Shown here one piece after another: positions 27,579 through 36,651 of a stretch of 64,000 nucleotides of DNA; within the stretch, counting starts at the first letter, position 1; every line of letters starts with the position of its first letter. The position numbers and the translations under genes are program-made. The notes below the pieces were generated by a model. It saw nothing but the letters and a program-made list of their open reading frames with translations. It made no database searches and was not told the origin of the DNA. This stretch comes from UMGS75 sp964507405 (GTDB lineage Bacteria > Bacillota_I > Bacilli_A > ML615J-28 > CAG-313). Location: NCBI GenBank assembly GCA_964507405.1, contig CAZDPJ010000004.1, forward strand, positions 20,330 to 84,329, read 5' to 3'.

Positions 27579-30161
27579 TTGACTAAAAAAGAAATTAATA
27601 ATTATGGTACTATTAATTATACTTATGATTCTAATAATAATTTAATATGTCAAGATTTTGTTACTAGTATTGGAAATACAAAAGAAACATATGATTATGA
27701 CCAATATAATAGATTAATAGAATACACTAATCAATTAGTTGAAAGATATCAATATAGTTATGATTATGATAATCGAATTGATGATGTTAGATTACCTGAT
27801 AATACTCATATTTATTATACCTATGATACCATTGGTAATGTTACAAATGTTGAACATTATATTGATAATAATAATTATAATGTTATTAATGAATATCAAA
27901 ATAATTTATTAGTAAAATCTACTAGTTATTATAATAATGAACCTAAATATGGCTTAACCTTTACTTATAATGGTTATGATGAAATTACTAATAGAAAAGT
28001 AAATTATAATAATACCCAAGTCATTAGTGAAAATATTTCTAGAACTTATAGTAGTGATAATGGATATTATACGAAAGTAATTGAAACAATACAAAACTTT
28101 GATAATGTATATAATTTTGAAAATGATTATTATAAGAAAATTAAAACAACAAATATAAATGAAACTACCTTTACTTATGACAGTAGTAAAAGACTTTTAA
28201 AAGATTCAACAAATATTAAAGAATATCATTATAATAGTGAAGATTTATTAGATAAAGTTACTTATTATCCTAGAAATAACAATCAAGAATTTAGTGTATC
28301 TTATGATTATGAAAAAGAAAAAGTTATAGAAAAAAGAATAGATAATAATACAATAGTTATTAATCATAATAATATTAATGATTGTATTAGTGACTATACA
28401 AAAGAAAATATAAGAAAAAATGGAACTAGTTCAACAATTGATTCATCAGTTGCTTATACTTGTAGTAATATAATATATTCCTATAGTGAAGAATTTATGA
28501 ATAATAATGAAATATATCCATTACATAATTCTTTATGTTCATTAAAAAATACTTTACCATATTCATCAAAACAATTTATAGATAATGAATATTATTCAAA
28601 ATGGTTTACATATGATAATTTATTACATCGTAATGTCTTTAATGCTTGTGGCAATGAAGTAAGTTATAAAATAATGTCTAATGATTTAACAAATATATTA
28701 TTAAGATTTAGAATCATAAATAATTTAAATCGTAATCGATACATATTAAATTTCAAGAGTACAGCAGGACCTAAGATATATATTGATGAATCAAATAAAT
28801 TAAAAGTATTCTTTTATAATCAGACATATGATACCGGAATAACAATAAATAAAGATGAATGGTATTACTTAATATTTACAATTAATAGAGAAGGGTTCAT
28901 TGACCAAAACGATACACAAAGATATAATTATACATTTACATTATCATGTAATGGTAACCAAGAATTATATGAACCATTTGTTATTACGAAAAATAGAGCT
29001 ACAATAAGTCTATTCTCTTTAGGATTCGCTGATGTATATATTGGTTCAAATTATAATAATGAATCTGAATATTTAGCAGGGAATATCGAAGAATTAATTA
29101 TATCAAACTCAGCTTTAACTACTACAGATTTAGTTAAATATAAGAATATGACTAGTATTAATAACTATTCTACATCTTATGATATTAATGGTAGATTGAC
29201 ATATAAATATATTAATAATGATAAAACACAAAATTTAAAAACAGTATATTCTTATCCATTAAATAATTCTACTAATCAAATTGATTATAAAGTATCAAGT
29301 GAAAACATAAATCTAAAAAATAATCAAATAAATATAACTTATACATATGATAATACAAATAAAGTAAAATCAATAAATAAATCAAATAATTTAATAAGTT
29401 ATACATACTCAAAAGAAGGATATTTAATAAAAGAAACAAGACCAAATTCAAGTATAATATATGACTATGATAATGGGGGAAACATAATAAAGAAAAGTAA
29501 ATATGAAGGAGATTCAATAAAAGAACAATATGATTATGTTTATGTAAATGGAAAACTATCAAGTTGTATAATTAAAAACAATAATATGCAAGATGAAAAA
29601 ACATGGTTAATTGATTCACAATCAACCGGATATAGCTTAAAATATTGTTATATAACTAATAACTTAGAAACAGGATTTACATATGAATGGAATGGAAGAA
29701 ATCTAATAAAAGCAATAAGAAAAGAACAAGGAATAATAAAAGAAACAATTAATTTTGAATATAATGTAAATGGAAGAAGAACAAAGAAAATAGTAACAGA
29801 TAATGAAAATAATGTAAAAACAATAAATTATTATTATAGAAATGATATACTAATAAGAGAAGAAACAACAGAATATATATTAGATTATATATATGATAAT
29901 GATAAAATAATATCAGTTATAAAAACAACAAATAATGAAAAGAATATATATTATTATATAACTAATCAAATAGGAGAAATAATAGGATTAGTATCAAGTG
30001 ATGGAGAAATCCAAGCAACATATGAATATGATGCATATGGAAAGATAGAATCAATAATAGGAAATAATATAGGACAAATAAATAGCATAAGATATAAAGA
30101 ATATATATATGATGATGAGACTTCGTTATTTTGGTTATCCTCAAGGTATTATTCTCCATAA
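27579..30161 (+). CDS. Rhs/YD-repeat protein, main body
   Basis: The 860-residue frame contains many YD repeats (YDSNNNLICQ, YDQYNRLIEY, YEYDAYGKI) that in Rhs and Wap proteins form a shell around a C-terminal toxin. Residues about 330-540 are not repeats: they look like a concanavalin-type LamG domain ending in YLAGNIEELIISNSAL. The start codon is a TTG with no ribosome site, and the frame is open upstream to about 27549, so the true beginning is the preceding fragment. The frame ends at TAA (30159-30161) exactly within the conserved Rhs core SRYYSP-E-LCRFISPDSV, where a Glu codon is expected. The remainder continues in the same frame. Confidence 0.85.
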   Translation: MTKKEINNYGTINYTYDSNNNLICQDFVTSIGNTKETYDYDQYNRLIEYTNQLVERYQYSYDYDNRIDDVRLPDNTHIYYTYDTIGNVTNVEHYIDNNNYNVINEYQNNLLVKSTSYYNNEPKYGLTFTYNGYDEITNRKVNYNNTQVISENISRTYSSDNGYYTKVIETIQNFDNVYNFENDYYKKIKTTNINETTFTYDSSKRLLKDSTNIKEYHYNSEDLLDKVTYYPRNNNQEFSVSYDYEKEKVIEKRIDNNTIVINHNNINDCISDYTKENIRKNGTSSTIDSSVAYTCSNIIYSYSEEFMNNNEIYPLHNSLCSLKNTLPYSSKQFIDNEYYSKWFTYDNLLHRNVFNACGNEVSYKIMSNDLTNILLRFRIINNLNRNRYILNFKSTAGPKIYIDESNKLKVFFYNQTYDTGITINKDEWYYLIFTINREGFIDQNDTQRYNYTFTLSCNGNQELYEPFVITKNRATISLFSLGFADVYIGSNYNNESEYLAGNIEELIISNSALTTTDLVKYKNMTSINNYSTSYDINGRLTYKYINNDKTQNLKTVYSYPLNNSTNQIDYKVSSENINLKNNQINITYTYDNTNKVKSINKSNNLISYTYSKEGYLIKETRPNSSIIYDYDNGGNIIKKSKYEGDSIKEQYDYVYVNGKLSSCIIKNNNMQDEKTWLIDSQSTGYSLKYCYITNNLETGFTYEWNGRNLIKAIRKEQGIIKETINFEYNVNGRRTKKIVTDNENNVKTINYYYRNDILIREETTEYILDYIYDNDKIISVIKTTNNEKNIYYYITNQIGEIIGLVSSDGEIQATYEYDAYGKIESIIGNNIGQINSIRYKEYIYDDETSLFWLSSRYYSP

Positions 30162-30788
30162 CTTTGCAGGTTCATCAGCCCAGATTCTGTAGATTATCTC
30201 GACCCAAGTTCTATTAATGGATTGAATCTATATGCGTATGCAAATAATAACCCAATTATGTATTATGATCCTTCTGGTCATAGTGCTATTCTAATAGGTT
30301 TGATTATAGGAGCTTTAATAGGATTTGGAACTGCTGCCTATATTGATTACCAAGATGATGGTCAAATATTTAACGGAAGTGTTGCGTGGTATGATTATTT
30401 AGGGGCAACGGTATTAGGAGGCGCAATCGGTGCCGGATTAGGAGCTTTTGCTGGAATGAGTTTTTCTGCAAGTATTCCATCTTTTGGATGGATAAATTCT
30501 GGTGGCGCTTTGATGTTTGGTATTACTGGAACAACAGCAATAACTATTACTGGCGCACAAGTGTTAGGTGTAGCAGGAACTTTGGCTGCAGGTGGATTAT
30601 TAATGTTTGCTAAAGGCAATGGCCCTAGAATGGGACATAACCAATATGAAAACAAACAAATAGATTCATTATGTAAAAAATATAAATTATCAAAAGATCA
30701 AAGAAGAATTTTGCATGATTATATTTCTGGTCAAAATTATTCTTATAAAGAAATTGAAAGAATAATTATTGAATTGTTCTTTAGTTAG
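30162..30788 (+). CDS. Rhs core end and C-terminal toxin domain
   Basis: Directly after the TAA the same frame reads LCRFISPDSVDYLDP, then INGLNLYAYANNNPIMYYDPSGHS, the Rhs core end where self-cleavage occurs in the family. A Gly/Ala-rich hydrophobic stretch of about 100 residues follows (possible membrane-translocating region). The last about 55 residues, GPRMGHNQYENKQ to ISGQNYSYKEIERI, form a polymorphic C-terminal domain seen behind many Rhs-type proteins. I cannot name its activity. If translated alone, the first ATG is 30222, with no good ribosome site. Its stop is followed 13 bases later by a candidate immunity gene. Confidence 0.75.
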   Translation, partial: LCRFISPDSVDYLDPSSINGLNLYAYANNNPIMYYDPSGHSAILIGLIIGALIGFGTAAYIDYQDDGQIFNGSVAWYDYLGATVLGGAIGAGLGAFAGMSFSASIPSFGWINSGGALMFGITGTTAITITGAQVLGVAGTLAAGGLLMFAKGNGPRMGHNQYENKQIDSLCKKYKLSKDQRRILHDYISGQNYSYKEIERIIIELFFS

Positions 30789-30801
30789 TAAGGAGAATAA
30801 G

Positions 30802-31329
30802 ATGAAAGATTTTAAAGAAAATTTAGATTTTAAAGCTTTATTAAAAAACATGAAAATTAATAAAATTAATTTTGTTCGAGGATTAGGTATAGTTGAAGAT
30901 AGATTTGAGTTATTCTTTATAGGAGATAATGAGGAAATAATTATCGAAATCGAAACTAATTTTAGGATAAGAAACAAAGAAGAAGTTTTGTTAAGTTTCA
31001 ATGATTTGTATTTAGATAATAATCGAAAAGAAATGAGTGTAAAAAAATATAGAAGTCAAGCAAATATAGAAAAATCATATTTACACAAGCAATTAGAATG
31101 TATTAATTCAATATTAGAAAATGCAAAGCCGAAAAGTGTTATTCTTAAATCATATGGGGATTTATATATTACTTTTTATAGAAAAGGAATTGTATTAGAA
31201 ATACTAAATGATACACATTTAGAAGATGCTTGTTTATATAGAATTATTTGCAAGAGTGATAAGATTAATTATGCTTATGAATGTTGTGTTCAAAACAATG
31301 AACTAGTATTTAAAAATCTGAATTTTTAA
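30802..31329 (+). CDS. candidate immunity protein for the Rhs toxin
   Basis: The 175-residue soluble protein is unassigned by motif. It is charged, and has neither signal peptide nor membrane segment. AAGGAG at 30790-30795 fixes the start at 30802. Its place immediately after the toxin tip is where Rhs immunity genes lie, so binding and blocking the toxin in the cytosol is the natural inference, not a sequence observation. Confidence 0.65.
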   Translation: MKDFKENLDFKALLKNMKINKINFVRGLGIVEDRFELFFIGDNEEIIIEIETNFRIRNKEEVLLSFNDLYLDNNRKEMSVKKYRSQANIEKSYLHKQLECINSILENAKPKSVILKSYGDLYITFYRKGIVLEILNDTHLEDACLYRIICKSDKINYAYECCVQNNELVFKNLNF

Positions 31330-31378
31330 TAGTCTTCTTTTAAATTAAAATATTTAATGAGTAAGAATTAGATAATAA

Positions 31379-31765
31379 ATAATTATTAAATGGACTTTTG
31401 ACAAAACTTATTCATTTTATGGCGGAGAATTTGGTAGTTGGGAAGATTATGCAATAGCATTTGCTTTTGGTGGATTGACTGGTTCGCTAGGTAGCGTAAC
31501 TGGCAAATTTGCAGGATTAGCAAAAGCAGGAAAATTTGCGGCTGATGTTGCTCTCAGACCAGCAGCTAACCAATTAGTTAAGATGGGAACTAGAGGCAAT
31601 ACATTTAATGGTGATAAATATTTATATGATGTTATCACACGAACAGTAACATATGGTGGTTCAAATAGTATTATGAAGAGTAAAATGTTTGGACTAAATT
31701 TAAAAGTAGATTTAGGAAAATGTTTCTATAGATCTACATTCAGATCATTATATTCATATATTTAG
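31379..31765 (+). pseudogene. orphan Rhs C-terminal tip (no start codon)
   Basis: The frame is open from 31379 and reads KWTFDKTYSFYGGEFGSWED, a Gly/Ala-rich stretch (AFAFGGLTGSLGSVTGKFAG), then a short polar domain ending FRSLYSYI. There is no ATG or ribosome site at its beginning; the TTG at 31475 is internal. The layout matches the silent alternative tips found behind Rhs genes, which can replace the active tip by recombination. The last about 60 residues, with TRGNTFNGDKYLYDVITRTV, would be the toxin part. The activity is unknown. Confidence 0.6.
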
Positions 31766-31777
31766 GAGAGGATAAAG

Positions 31778-32218
31778 ATGGTTAAAAATTTTTGGACATT
31801 ATTTTACTTAACTTTAATTGGAATGATTATATTTGTCTCATTATTTATTTTGGGGTTTGTATTTGCAAAAAAATTATTTTTAGATAAGAAATATGGTATC
31901 ATTCTATTAGTTGTTTGCTCATGTGTTTCATTTACTTTAAGTACATTGTGTGCTAGTAAATTTACATTATGTTGTAAAGATTATAATTATGTAGTTAACA
32001 ATACATACATAGAAGAAAAAGCAAAAGTTGTTGAATTTACAGTTTCTCGTTTTGATTATGATGGAAGCGGTAGACAAGAAAATAGTAAGCCAAAATTTTA
32101 TTTAATTGAAAAAGATGAGTATATAGTTTTAAATGTAAAAGATGTCGAATTGGGAGAAACCTATATTATTAGATTTTATCCTAATACTAAAATATGCGAT
32201 GTAATTAAAAAAAATTAG
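31778..32218 (+). CDS. small membrane protein, candidate immunity partner of the orphan tip
   Basis: The 146-residue protein has two membrane helices (about residues 8-30 and 40-60), followed by a soluble domain of about 85 residues. TTAGGAGAGG gives a good ribosome site. It begins 13 bases after the orphan tip, the place of an immunity gene. A membrane immunity protein would suggest a membrane-acting toxin, but this is inference. Two terminators follow. Confidence 0.6.
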   Translation: MVKNFWTLFYLTLIGMIIFVSLFILGFVFAKKLFLDKKYGIILLVVCSCVSFTLSTLCASKFTLCCKDYNYVVNNTYIEEKAKVVEFTVSRFDYDGSGRQENSKPKFYLIEKDEYIVLNVKDVELGETYIIRFYPNTKICDVIKKN

Positions 32219-32257
32219 TTAAAAATGAAATAGCAAATTACTTTCACAAGCAAAACT

Positions 32258-32295
32258 AGACGAGTTTACCTTCGGGTAGATTCGTCTTTTCTTTT
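32258..32295 (+). terminator. rho-independent terminator after the Rhs locus
   Basis: GACGAGTTTACC pairs with GGTAGATTCGTC (ten of twelve positions) around a TTCG tetraloop, followed by a T-rich tract. It ends the Rhs gene cluster. Confidence 0.8.
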
Positions 32296-32356
32296 AATCT
32301 ATATTGATAGATTATTTTTGAGTTTCCCCAAAAAAATTTTAGGGTATAAAAACAAT

Positions 32357-32388
32357 AAAATCCACGAGTTAAAATTCGTGGATTTTTT
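32357..32388 (+). terminator. second hairpin with T tract
   Basis: AAAATCCACGA pairs with TTCGTGGATTTT around a six-to-seven-base loop. The T run makes it a good terminator for plus-strand transcription, and the complement works in the opposite direction for the insertion sequence. Confidence 0.75.
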
Positions 32389-32398
32389 ATCATTTATA

Positions 32399-32521
32399 AG
32401 GAAAGTTCATTTTCATGGTATATAACCCAAAAATACCCCCTCCAAGGGGGTATCGACATTTGACCATGCTTAAAACCAGAACCACCTTCAAAAATTTTTT
32501 CGAGTAAGTTCTGTTATTAAT
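32399..32521. repeat. dispersed repeat copy A, probable insertion sequence end
   Basis: This stretch contains a perfect 8-base hairpin (ATACCCCC with GGGGGTAT) and a second hairpin CAGAAC...GTTCTG. It aligns along its length with 42759-42878, sharing CATGGTATATAAC, AAAACCAGAAC and AAGTTCTGTTATTAAT. It lies downstream of the IS91-like transposase gene, where a terminal structure is expected. Confidence 0.7.
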
Positions 32522-32545
32522 TGTGTGAATTAATTTTTATAATTA

Positions 32546-32903
32546 TTACTTTTTTATATATTCTGATGGTATCATTATACCTTTATTACAATATAAACAT
32601 TCAATTTCAAGATATTTGTTTTCATCATATAAATCTTGATATTCAAGCATATCTAGATAAATATCATATGGCATATTATGCTTTTTTCCACATCTTTTAC
32701 AAGTCATACTTATAAATTCAGGTGTATCTATTTCATCATCTATTATAGCTATTCCATTTTCTATATGATATGGAATATTATGTGTTTTAAAATATTCAAT
32801 TACATATTCAGTTTCATCATCAATAATATTGTGGGCTGTATCTTGTGAATTGTTCTAAAGTTTTGTGACTTGAATGGTTCTGGTTCTCCATAGAATATTT
32901 CAT
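32546..32903 (-). pseudogene. small zinc-ribbon ORF behind the transposase, frameshifted
   Basis: On the minus strand a GGAAAGGAGG site leads to ATG at 32903 and MKYSMENQNHSSHKTLEQF, stopping after 27 codons. One frame over, the sequence continues as NIIDDETEYVIEYFKTHNI, ISMTCKRCGKKHN and LEIECLYCNKGI, ending at 32546. A single-base shift near 32835 joins them. The four cysteines form a likely zinc ribbon. It starts just after the transposase gene in the same direction and is probably an accessory or passenger gene of the insertion sequence. It is not recognised by family. Confidence 0.5.
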
Positions 32904-32938
32904 GCCATTCGTCCTCCTTTCCTTTTATAGGGATACAA

Positions 32939-34174
32939 CTATATGTCTTTTTTATTATATTCAAAGTTCTCAATGTGAATATATTCATACTTGATGGGAT
33001 TATATTGAAAATGATTAATTAGATTATATCTCCATGTGTTTCTATTTTTAAGTTCTTTAATTTTTTCTAGCTGATGCATCTTTTTATAATGATTTTCATA
33101 TTTATGATTCTTAGCAGCGTAAATACCATAGTATCTAATTGTTTTAAAATTCTTATCGGGAATGTGTCTAATAAGTTTAGCGATAAACTCATAAACATGT
33201 TCAGTAACTGTAATTCGTTTATTAGTTTTATGGTCATCATACCAATAAGTAATAGTATTATTTTTATAGTCAATATTAGTTATTCTTGATTCTGCCATAG
33301 CTGGTTTACCAGAATAACGCATAACGTATTCAACACCTTTTTGAATATTAGAAAATTGTTTAGAATGAGCATAAACGTAAAAGCCGTTATTATGTTCTTT
33401 GTATAAATTACATTTTATAGAGTAAAATGAAGACCCTAATTTTTTGTATAATTTATCTAATAATATTTTTTGAAAAGTTTTACGTAATGATTTATAGTCA
33501 AAGTAATCATTTTTCTTAAATTTTAAATGCTTATTGCTTAGTCCACCTTCAGTGATAAGAACATGAATATGAGGATTCCATTTTAGATCTCTGCCATATG
33601 TGTGAAGAACACAAATAAAGCCGGGAACTAAACATGAATCCTTTATTACTCTAGTAATCTTTTTATTGCGTTTATTATTTGGCTTTTGTTTTTCTTTGTT
33701 TTGATAACTTTTTGGATTAAACATCCAGGTAAAGGTTTCGTTAACTGAGTCAAATAATAAATTTAAAAAAGTTCTATCCTCTAAAAAATAGTTACGCAAT
33801 ATTTTAGGAATAGTAAAAACAATATGTTGATGTTTAACATACATAAGTTTTTCTTTAGCGTTAGTAACATGAGTCATAACATATCTGTTACCACAAGATG
33901 TACAAAATCTACTTTTACAAGTGTGAGGGACGATGATATAGTTATCACAATGTTGGCATTCATATATAGTATAGCCAAGCTCAACTGTACGACATAGTCT
34001 AATCTTTTTAATTTCCTCATGAACAATAGGTCTTATTTTAAGATTAGGAAAAGTTTTAAGAAAAAACTCCCAATAACTATCACATATTTCAAGAATATTA
34101 AATTTAGTTTTATTTCTTAATTTATAATAAGAATTTTTAATATGAGATAAAGATAAAGAAGATAAATTGTTCAT
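32939..34174 (-). CDS. IS91-family transposase
   Basis: The 411-residue protein has a zinc-binding N-terminal region (YECQHCDNYI...HTCKSRFCTSCGNRY) and the Y2 rolling-circle domain. The HUH-type motif is seen in WNPHIHVLITEGG. A YxxxY pair, YVMRYSGKPA, likely provides the catalytic tyrosines for strand cleavage and joining. The length is normal and the frame intact, so the element may be active. GAGGTG upstream of 34174 serves as ribosome site. It lies between the Rhs locus and the phosphatase gene. Confidence 0.92.
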   Translation of the reverse strand: MNNLSSLSLSHIKNSYYKLRNKTKFNILEICDSYWEFFLKTFPNLKIRPIVHEEIKKIRLCRTVELGYTIYECQHCDNYIIVPHTCKSRFCTSCGNRYVMTHVTNAKEKLMYVKHQHIVFTIPKILRNYFLEDRTFLNLLFDSVNETFTWMFNPKSYQNKEKQKPNNKRNKKITRVIKDSCLVPGFICVLHTYGRDLKWNPHIHVLITEGGLSNKHLKFKKNDYFDYKSLRKTFQKILLDKLYKKLGSSFYSIKCNLYKEHNNGFYVYAHSKQFSNIQKGVEYVMRYSGKPAMAESRITNIDYKNNTITYWYDDHKTNKRITVTEHVYEFIAKLIRHIPDKNFKTIRYYGIYAAKNHKYENHYKKMHQLEKIKELKNRNTWRYNLINHFQYNPIKYEYIHIENFEYNKKDI

Positions 34175-34212
34175 AATGGCACCTCAATAAATAATATATC
34201 TAAAAAAGTGAA

Positions 34213-34243
34213 TGGTAAAAGAAAAAGCCTGACAACGTCAGGC
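34213..34243 (-). terminator. terminator of the phosphatase gene
   Basis: Read on the minus strand, GCCTGAC pairs with GTCAGGC around a three-base loop and is followed by TTTTTCTTTT. It lies about 23 bases after the phosphatase stop codon. Confidence 0.85.
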
Positions 34244-34265
34244 GAATGAATCAATTAAAAAATTT

Positions 34266-36434
34266 TTATTTTTTCTTTCTTAATAATATTACTGCTAATA
34301 AAAGTGAAGAAGAAAGAGTTATAAAGTATTTAACACCTGTTTTTGAATTACAACCACAGGAGCTACCTGTTTCTTCTTTTATAGTAAGGGTAATACTTGT
34401 ACTAACAGATTGTGCTTTAGTTGAAGTTACAGTAATAGTTACGGTACCATTTTCTAAAACTCTTACTACGCCATCTTCAACTATGGCAATTTTTTCATCA
34501 GAAGAAGTCCATGTTACTGCTTTAGAACTTTCAGTTGGTGTAATATTTACACCTAATGTAATGACATCCCCTTTGGATACTTTACTTGGAACACCAGTAA
34601 TTTCGATACTAGTTGGGTCAACTGATGAACTTACAGTAACAAGTACTGAACGTGATAAATTAGAATTGACTTTAGATGTTGCTGTAATTCTAACAGAACC
34701 ATCACTAACACCTGTAACTAAACCATTTTGGTCTACAGTCGCAATATTAGGATTTTCGCTTGTCCAAGTTACAGATTGATCAGCACCTTCAGGTAATACT
34801 TTTACTGATAACTGAGTTGTAGAATTTACATCAATGTATCTTTTGCCGGTAATATTAATAGTACTAGGTACTAAATCTTTATTTAATAATAATGAAATTT
34901 CTTTAGTTAATGTTGTATTATCAGCTTTAACAAATGTTAATGTAAAGTTATAATTATTTGTTTCAAAAATATTATTTAATTTATGTTGCGCAAAATGTTC
35001 TGAACATGAAGGGATTGTTTGACTCCATGTAGCATCACCACTACATCTTACTTCTTTAACTAGACCCCATAAAGATGGTTCCCAACTAATTAAAGCAGAA
35101 TTTGTCGTTGCATCATATTCACAACTTACTGAATCTAGGATTTCTTCATCAGTATATTCTTCAACTGCACCATTACGTTTAGCATTTAAGATGAAACTTT
35201 CTACTACGGTGCCATTAGTATCATATAAAGAAACAGTTAGTTTATTTCCTTGAAATTTTAAGACTTGACCACGATAGTTACCTCTAATAACTTTATCTAA
35301 TCCATCTTTTGTTTGGGCAGCATAGTCTTTCGCACCAGCAGCAGGACCGACAAGATAAGTTACACCAAGTTCTGAATTTTTTTCTCCTTGATAAGATAAA
35401 TCTTTACGAATATAGATATGTTCATGACCACTAATACATAGGTCAACTTGACATTCTTCAAATACTTCATGGAAGTTATTCCATAAATATTTTGCATCAG
35501 ATGCATAAGCACCAGCAGAAATCGCACCAGCATGAGAACCAACAATAATCCATCTTGTTGGATTATTTTGAACTACTTCTCTAAACCATTGTTTTTGAGC
35601 TTCAAGGTCAATTCCTGTTTTAGTTCCATTTAATATATCAAGCATAATATATAGAGTTTCACCATAAATGAAATAGTAAGAAGAATTTACTCTATCTTCT
35701 GGTCCATTTTGAGGATTAAAATAGAATTGATTATAAATTGAAGCATCTATATATTGTGGATCTTTATCATGATAATATTCATGATTTCCTGGAATTGTAG
35801 CTTGTTGATATCTTTGTAAACTTGGTAGGCCTTCAAAGAAGGCATCCCATTGAGATTTATATCCACCTCTATCAACGATATCACCAGTCATAAGAACCAT
35901 ATTAAGATTTTTTTCTTTTGATTCAATTGCTTTAACTAAGGCATCTACTTTTTGGAAGTAATTTGTATTAGCACTTTGAGTATCTGTTAAGAATAAAACT
36001 GAATTTGTTCCAGTAGAACCTGTTTTAAATGAATAAACAGATGATTTTTCACTACCACATATTATTTGATAATAATAGGTAGTATTTGCAGATAAACCTG
36101 TTAATTGAGCACGACATACATATCTTTCTTCAAATCCTGTCGATGTATCATCAGCATCTGGTTCAACACCCCATATATTAGATGTAGGCATCACTTTTGT
36201 TGAAGAAGTTAGAGAACTTGATGTTCCAAAAATAACATATGAACCATCTAAATTACAATGATAACTAATACCAGCTGTTTCATATGTTTCACCAACACTT
36301 GTAGTTACATAATAAATATTTGAACTACTAGCATCTACATTTGGTAAAATAAAACTTAATGTAAATGAAATTATAAGGAAAGATAATGCAACAAATATTG
36401 ATTTCTTTCCTAGTTTAGAAAAAACTTTAAACAT
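34266..36434 (-). CDS. secreted purple-acid-phosphatase-like metallophosphoesterase with Ig-like domains
   Basis: The 722-residue surface enzyme starts with a signal peptide (ending about NVDASSS). An Fn3-like N-terminal domain of purple acid phosphatases follows (LTGLSANTTYYYQI). The metallophosphatase core has DTQSAN, GDIVDRGG, GNHEYYH, GSHAG and SGHEHIYIR. Two BIG_2 immunoglobulin-like domains come next (TVDQNGLVTGVSDGSV and the like). It ends with SSCGCNSKTG, one hydrophobic helix and RKKK, a wall or membrane sorting signal lacking LPXTG. It probably releases phosphate from organic esters outside the cell. GAGGAGG precedes the start. The gene runs opposite to the sigma factor gene. Confidence 0.9.
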   Translation of the reverse strand: MFKVFSKLGKKSIFVALSFLIISFTLSFILPNVDASSSNIYYVTTSVGETYETAGISYHCNLDGSYVIFGTSSSLTSSTKVMPTSNIWGVEPDADDTSTGFEERYVCRAQLTGLSANTTYYYQIICGSEKSSVYSFKTGSTGTNSVLFLTDTQSANTNYFQKVDALVKAIESKEKNLNMVLMTGDIVDRGGYKSQWDAFFEGLPSLQRYQQATIPGNHEYYHDKDPQYIDASIYNQFYFNPQNGPEDRVNSSYYFIYGETLYIMLDILNGTKTGIDLEAQKQWFREVVQNNPTRWIIVGSHAGAISAGAYASDAKYLWNNFHEVFEECQVDLCISGHEHIYIRKDLSYQGEKNSELGVTYLVGPAAGAKDYAAQTKDGLDKVIRGNYRGQVLKFQGNKLTVSLYDTNGTVVESFILNAKRNGAVEEYTDEEILDSVSCEYDATTNSALISWEPSLWGLVKEVRCSGDATWSQTIPSCSEHFAQHKLNNIFETNNYNFTLTFVKADNTTLTKEISLLLNKDLVPSTINITGKRYIDVNSTTQLSVKVLPEGADQSVTWTSENPNIATVDQNGLVTGVSDGSVRITATSKVNSNLSRSVLVTVSSSVDPTSIEITGVPSKVSKGDVITLGVNITPTESSKAVTWTSSDEKIAIVEDGVVRVLENGTVTITVTSTKAQSVSTSITLTIKEETGSSCGCNSKTGVKYFITLSSSLLLAVILLRKKK

Positions 36435-36602
36435 ATTATTCCTCCTCGTTTTTTATAAATTATATCATAAAATAAATTATAAAAAAAATAAAATGACTTA
36501 TAATCAGCTTAAGTAAAATTAAAATAATAAATATATTAAAATTAATATTATTTTAAATGTAGATTAAATTTAAAAAAAATTATATAATATTTCTATAAAA
36601 GT

Positions 36603-36631
36603 GGGAACCTTTTTAAGCTTTTTACAACTAT
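36603..36631 (+). promoter_or_regulatory. ECF-sigma type promoter, possibly autoregulatory
   Basis: GGGAACCTTTTT at 36603-36614 resembles the GGAAC(C/T)TTT -35 element of ECF sigma promoters. A T-rich stretch and ACAACTA lie 14 bases after the GGAACC hexamer. It lies 20 bases before the start of a sigma-factor gene, the classical position for autoregulation. The -10 part is not a textbook CGTC. Confidence 0.55.
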
Positions 36632-36651
36632 ATAAGTGAAGAGGTAATAAT

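Larger units (their letters stand above)
32399..34226 (-). mobile_element. IS91-like rolling-circle insertion sequence
   Basis: The element comprises the transposase gene at 32939-34174, the small broken ORF behind it and the terminal repeat at 32399-32521. The right end is not sharply visible but must lie before the phosphatase terminator at 34227. No inverted terminal repeats or target duplication are seen, which fits the IS91 type. Confidence 0.65.

Noticed and set aside
30395..31001. Minus-strand frames opposite the Rhs tip and immunity gene
   Set aside because: They are shadows of plus-strand coding. The proline/alanine-rich translation is typical of antisense reading of a Gly/Ala-rich region.
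34246..34779. Plus-strand frame opposite the phosphatase 3' end
   Set aside because: It is antisense to well-supported Ig-like domains and terminator. There is no independent evidence for it.
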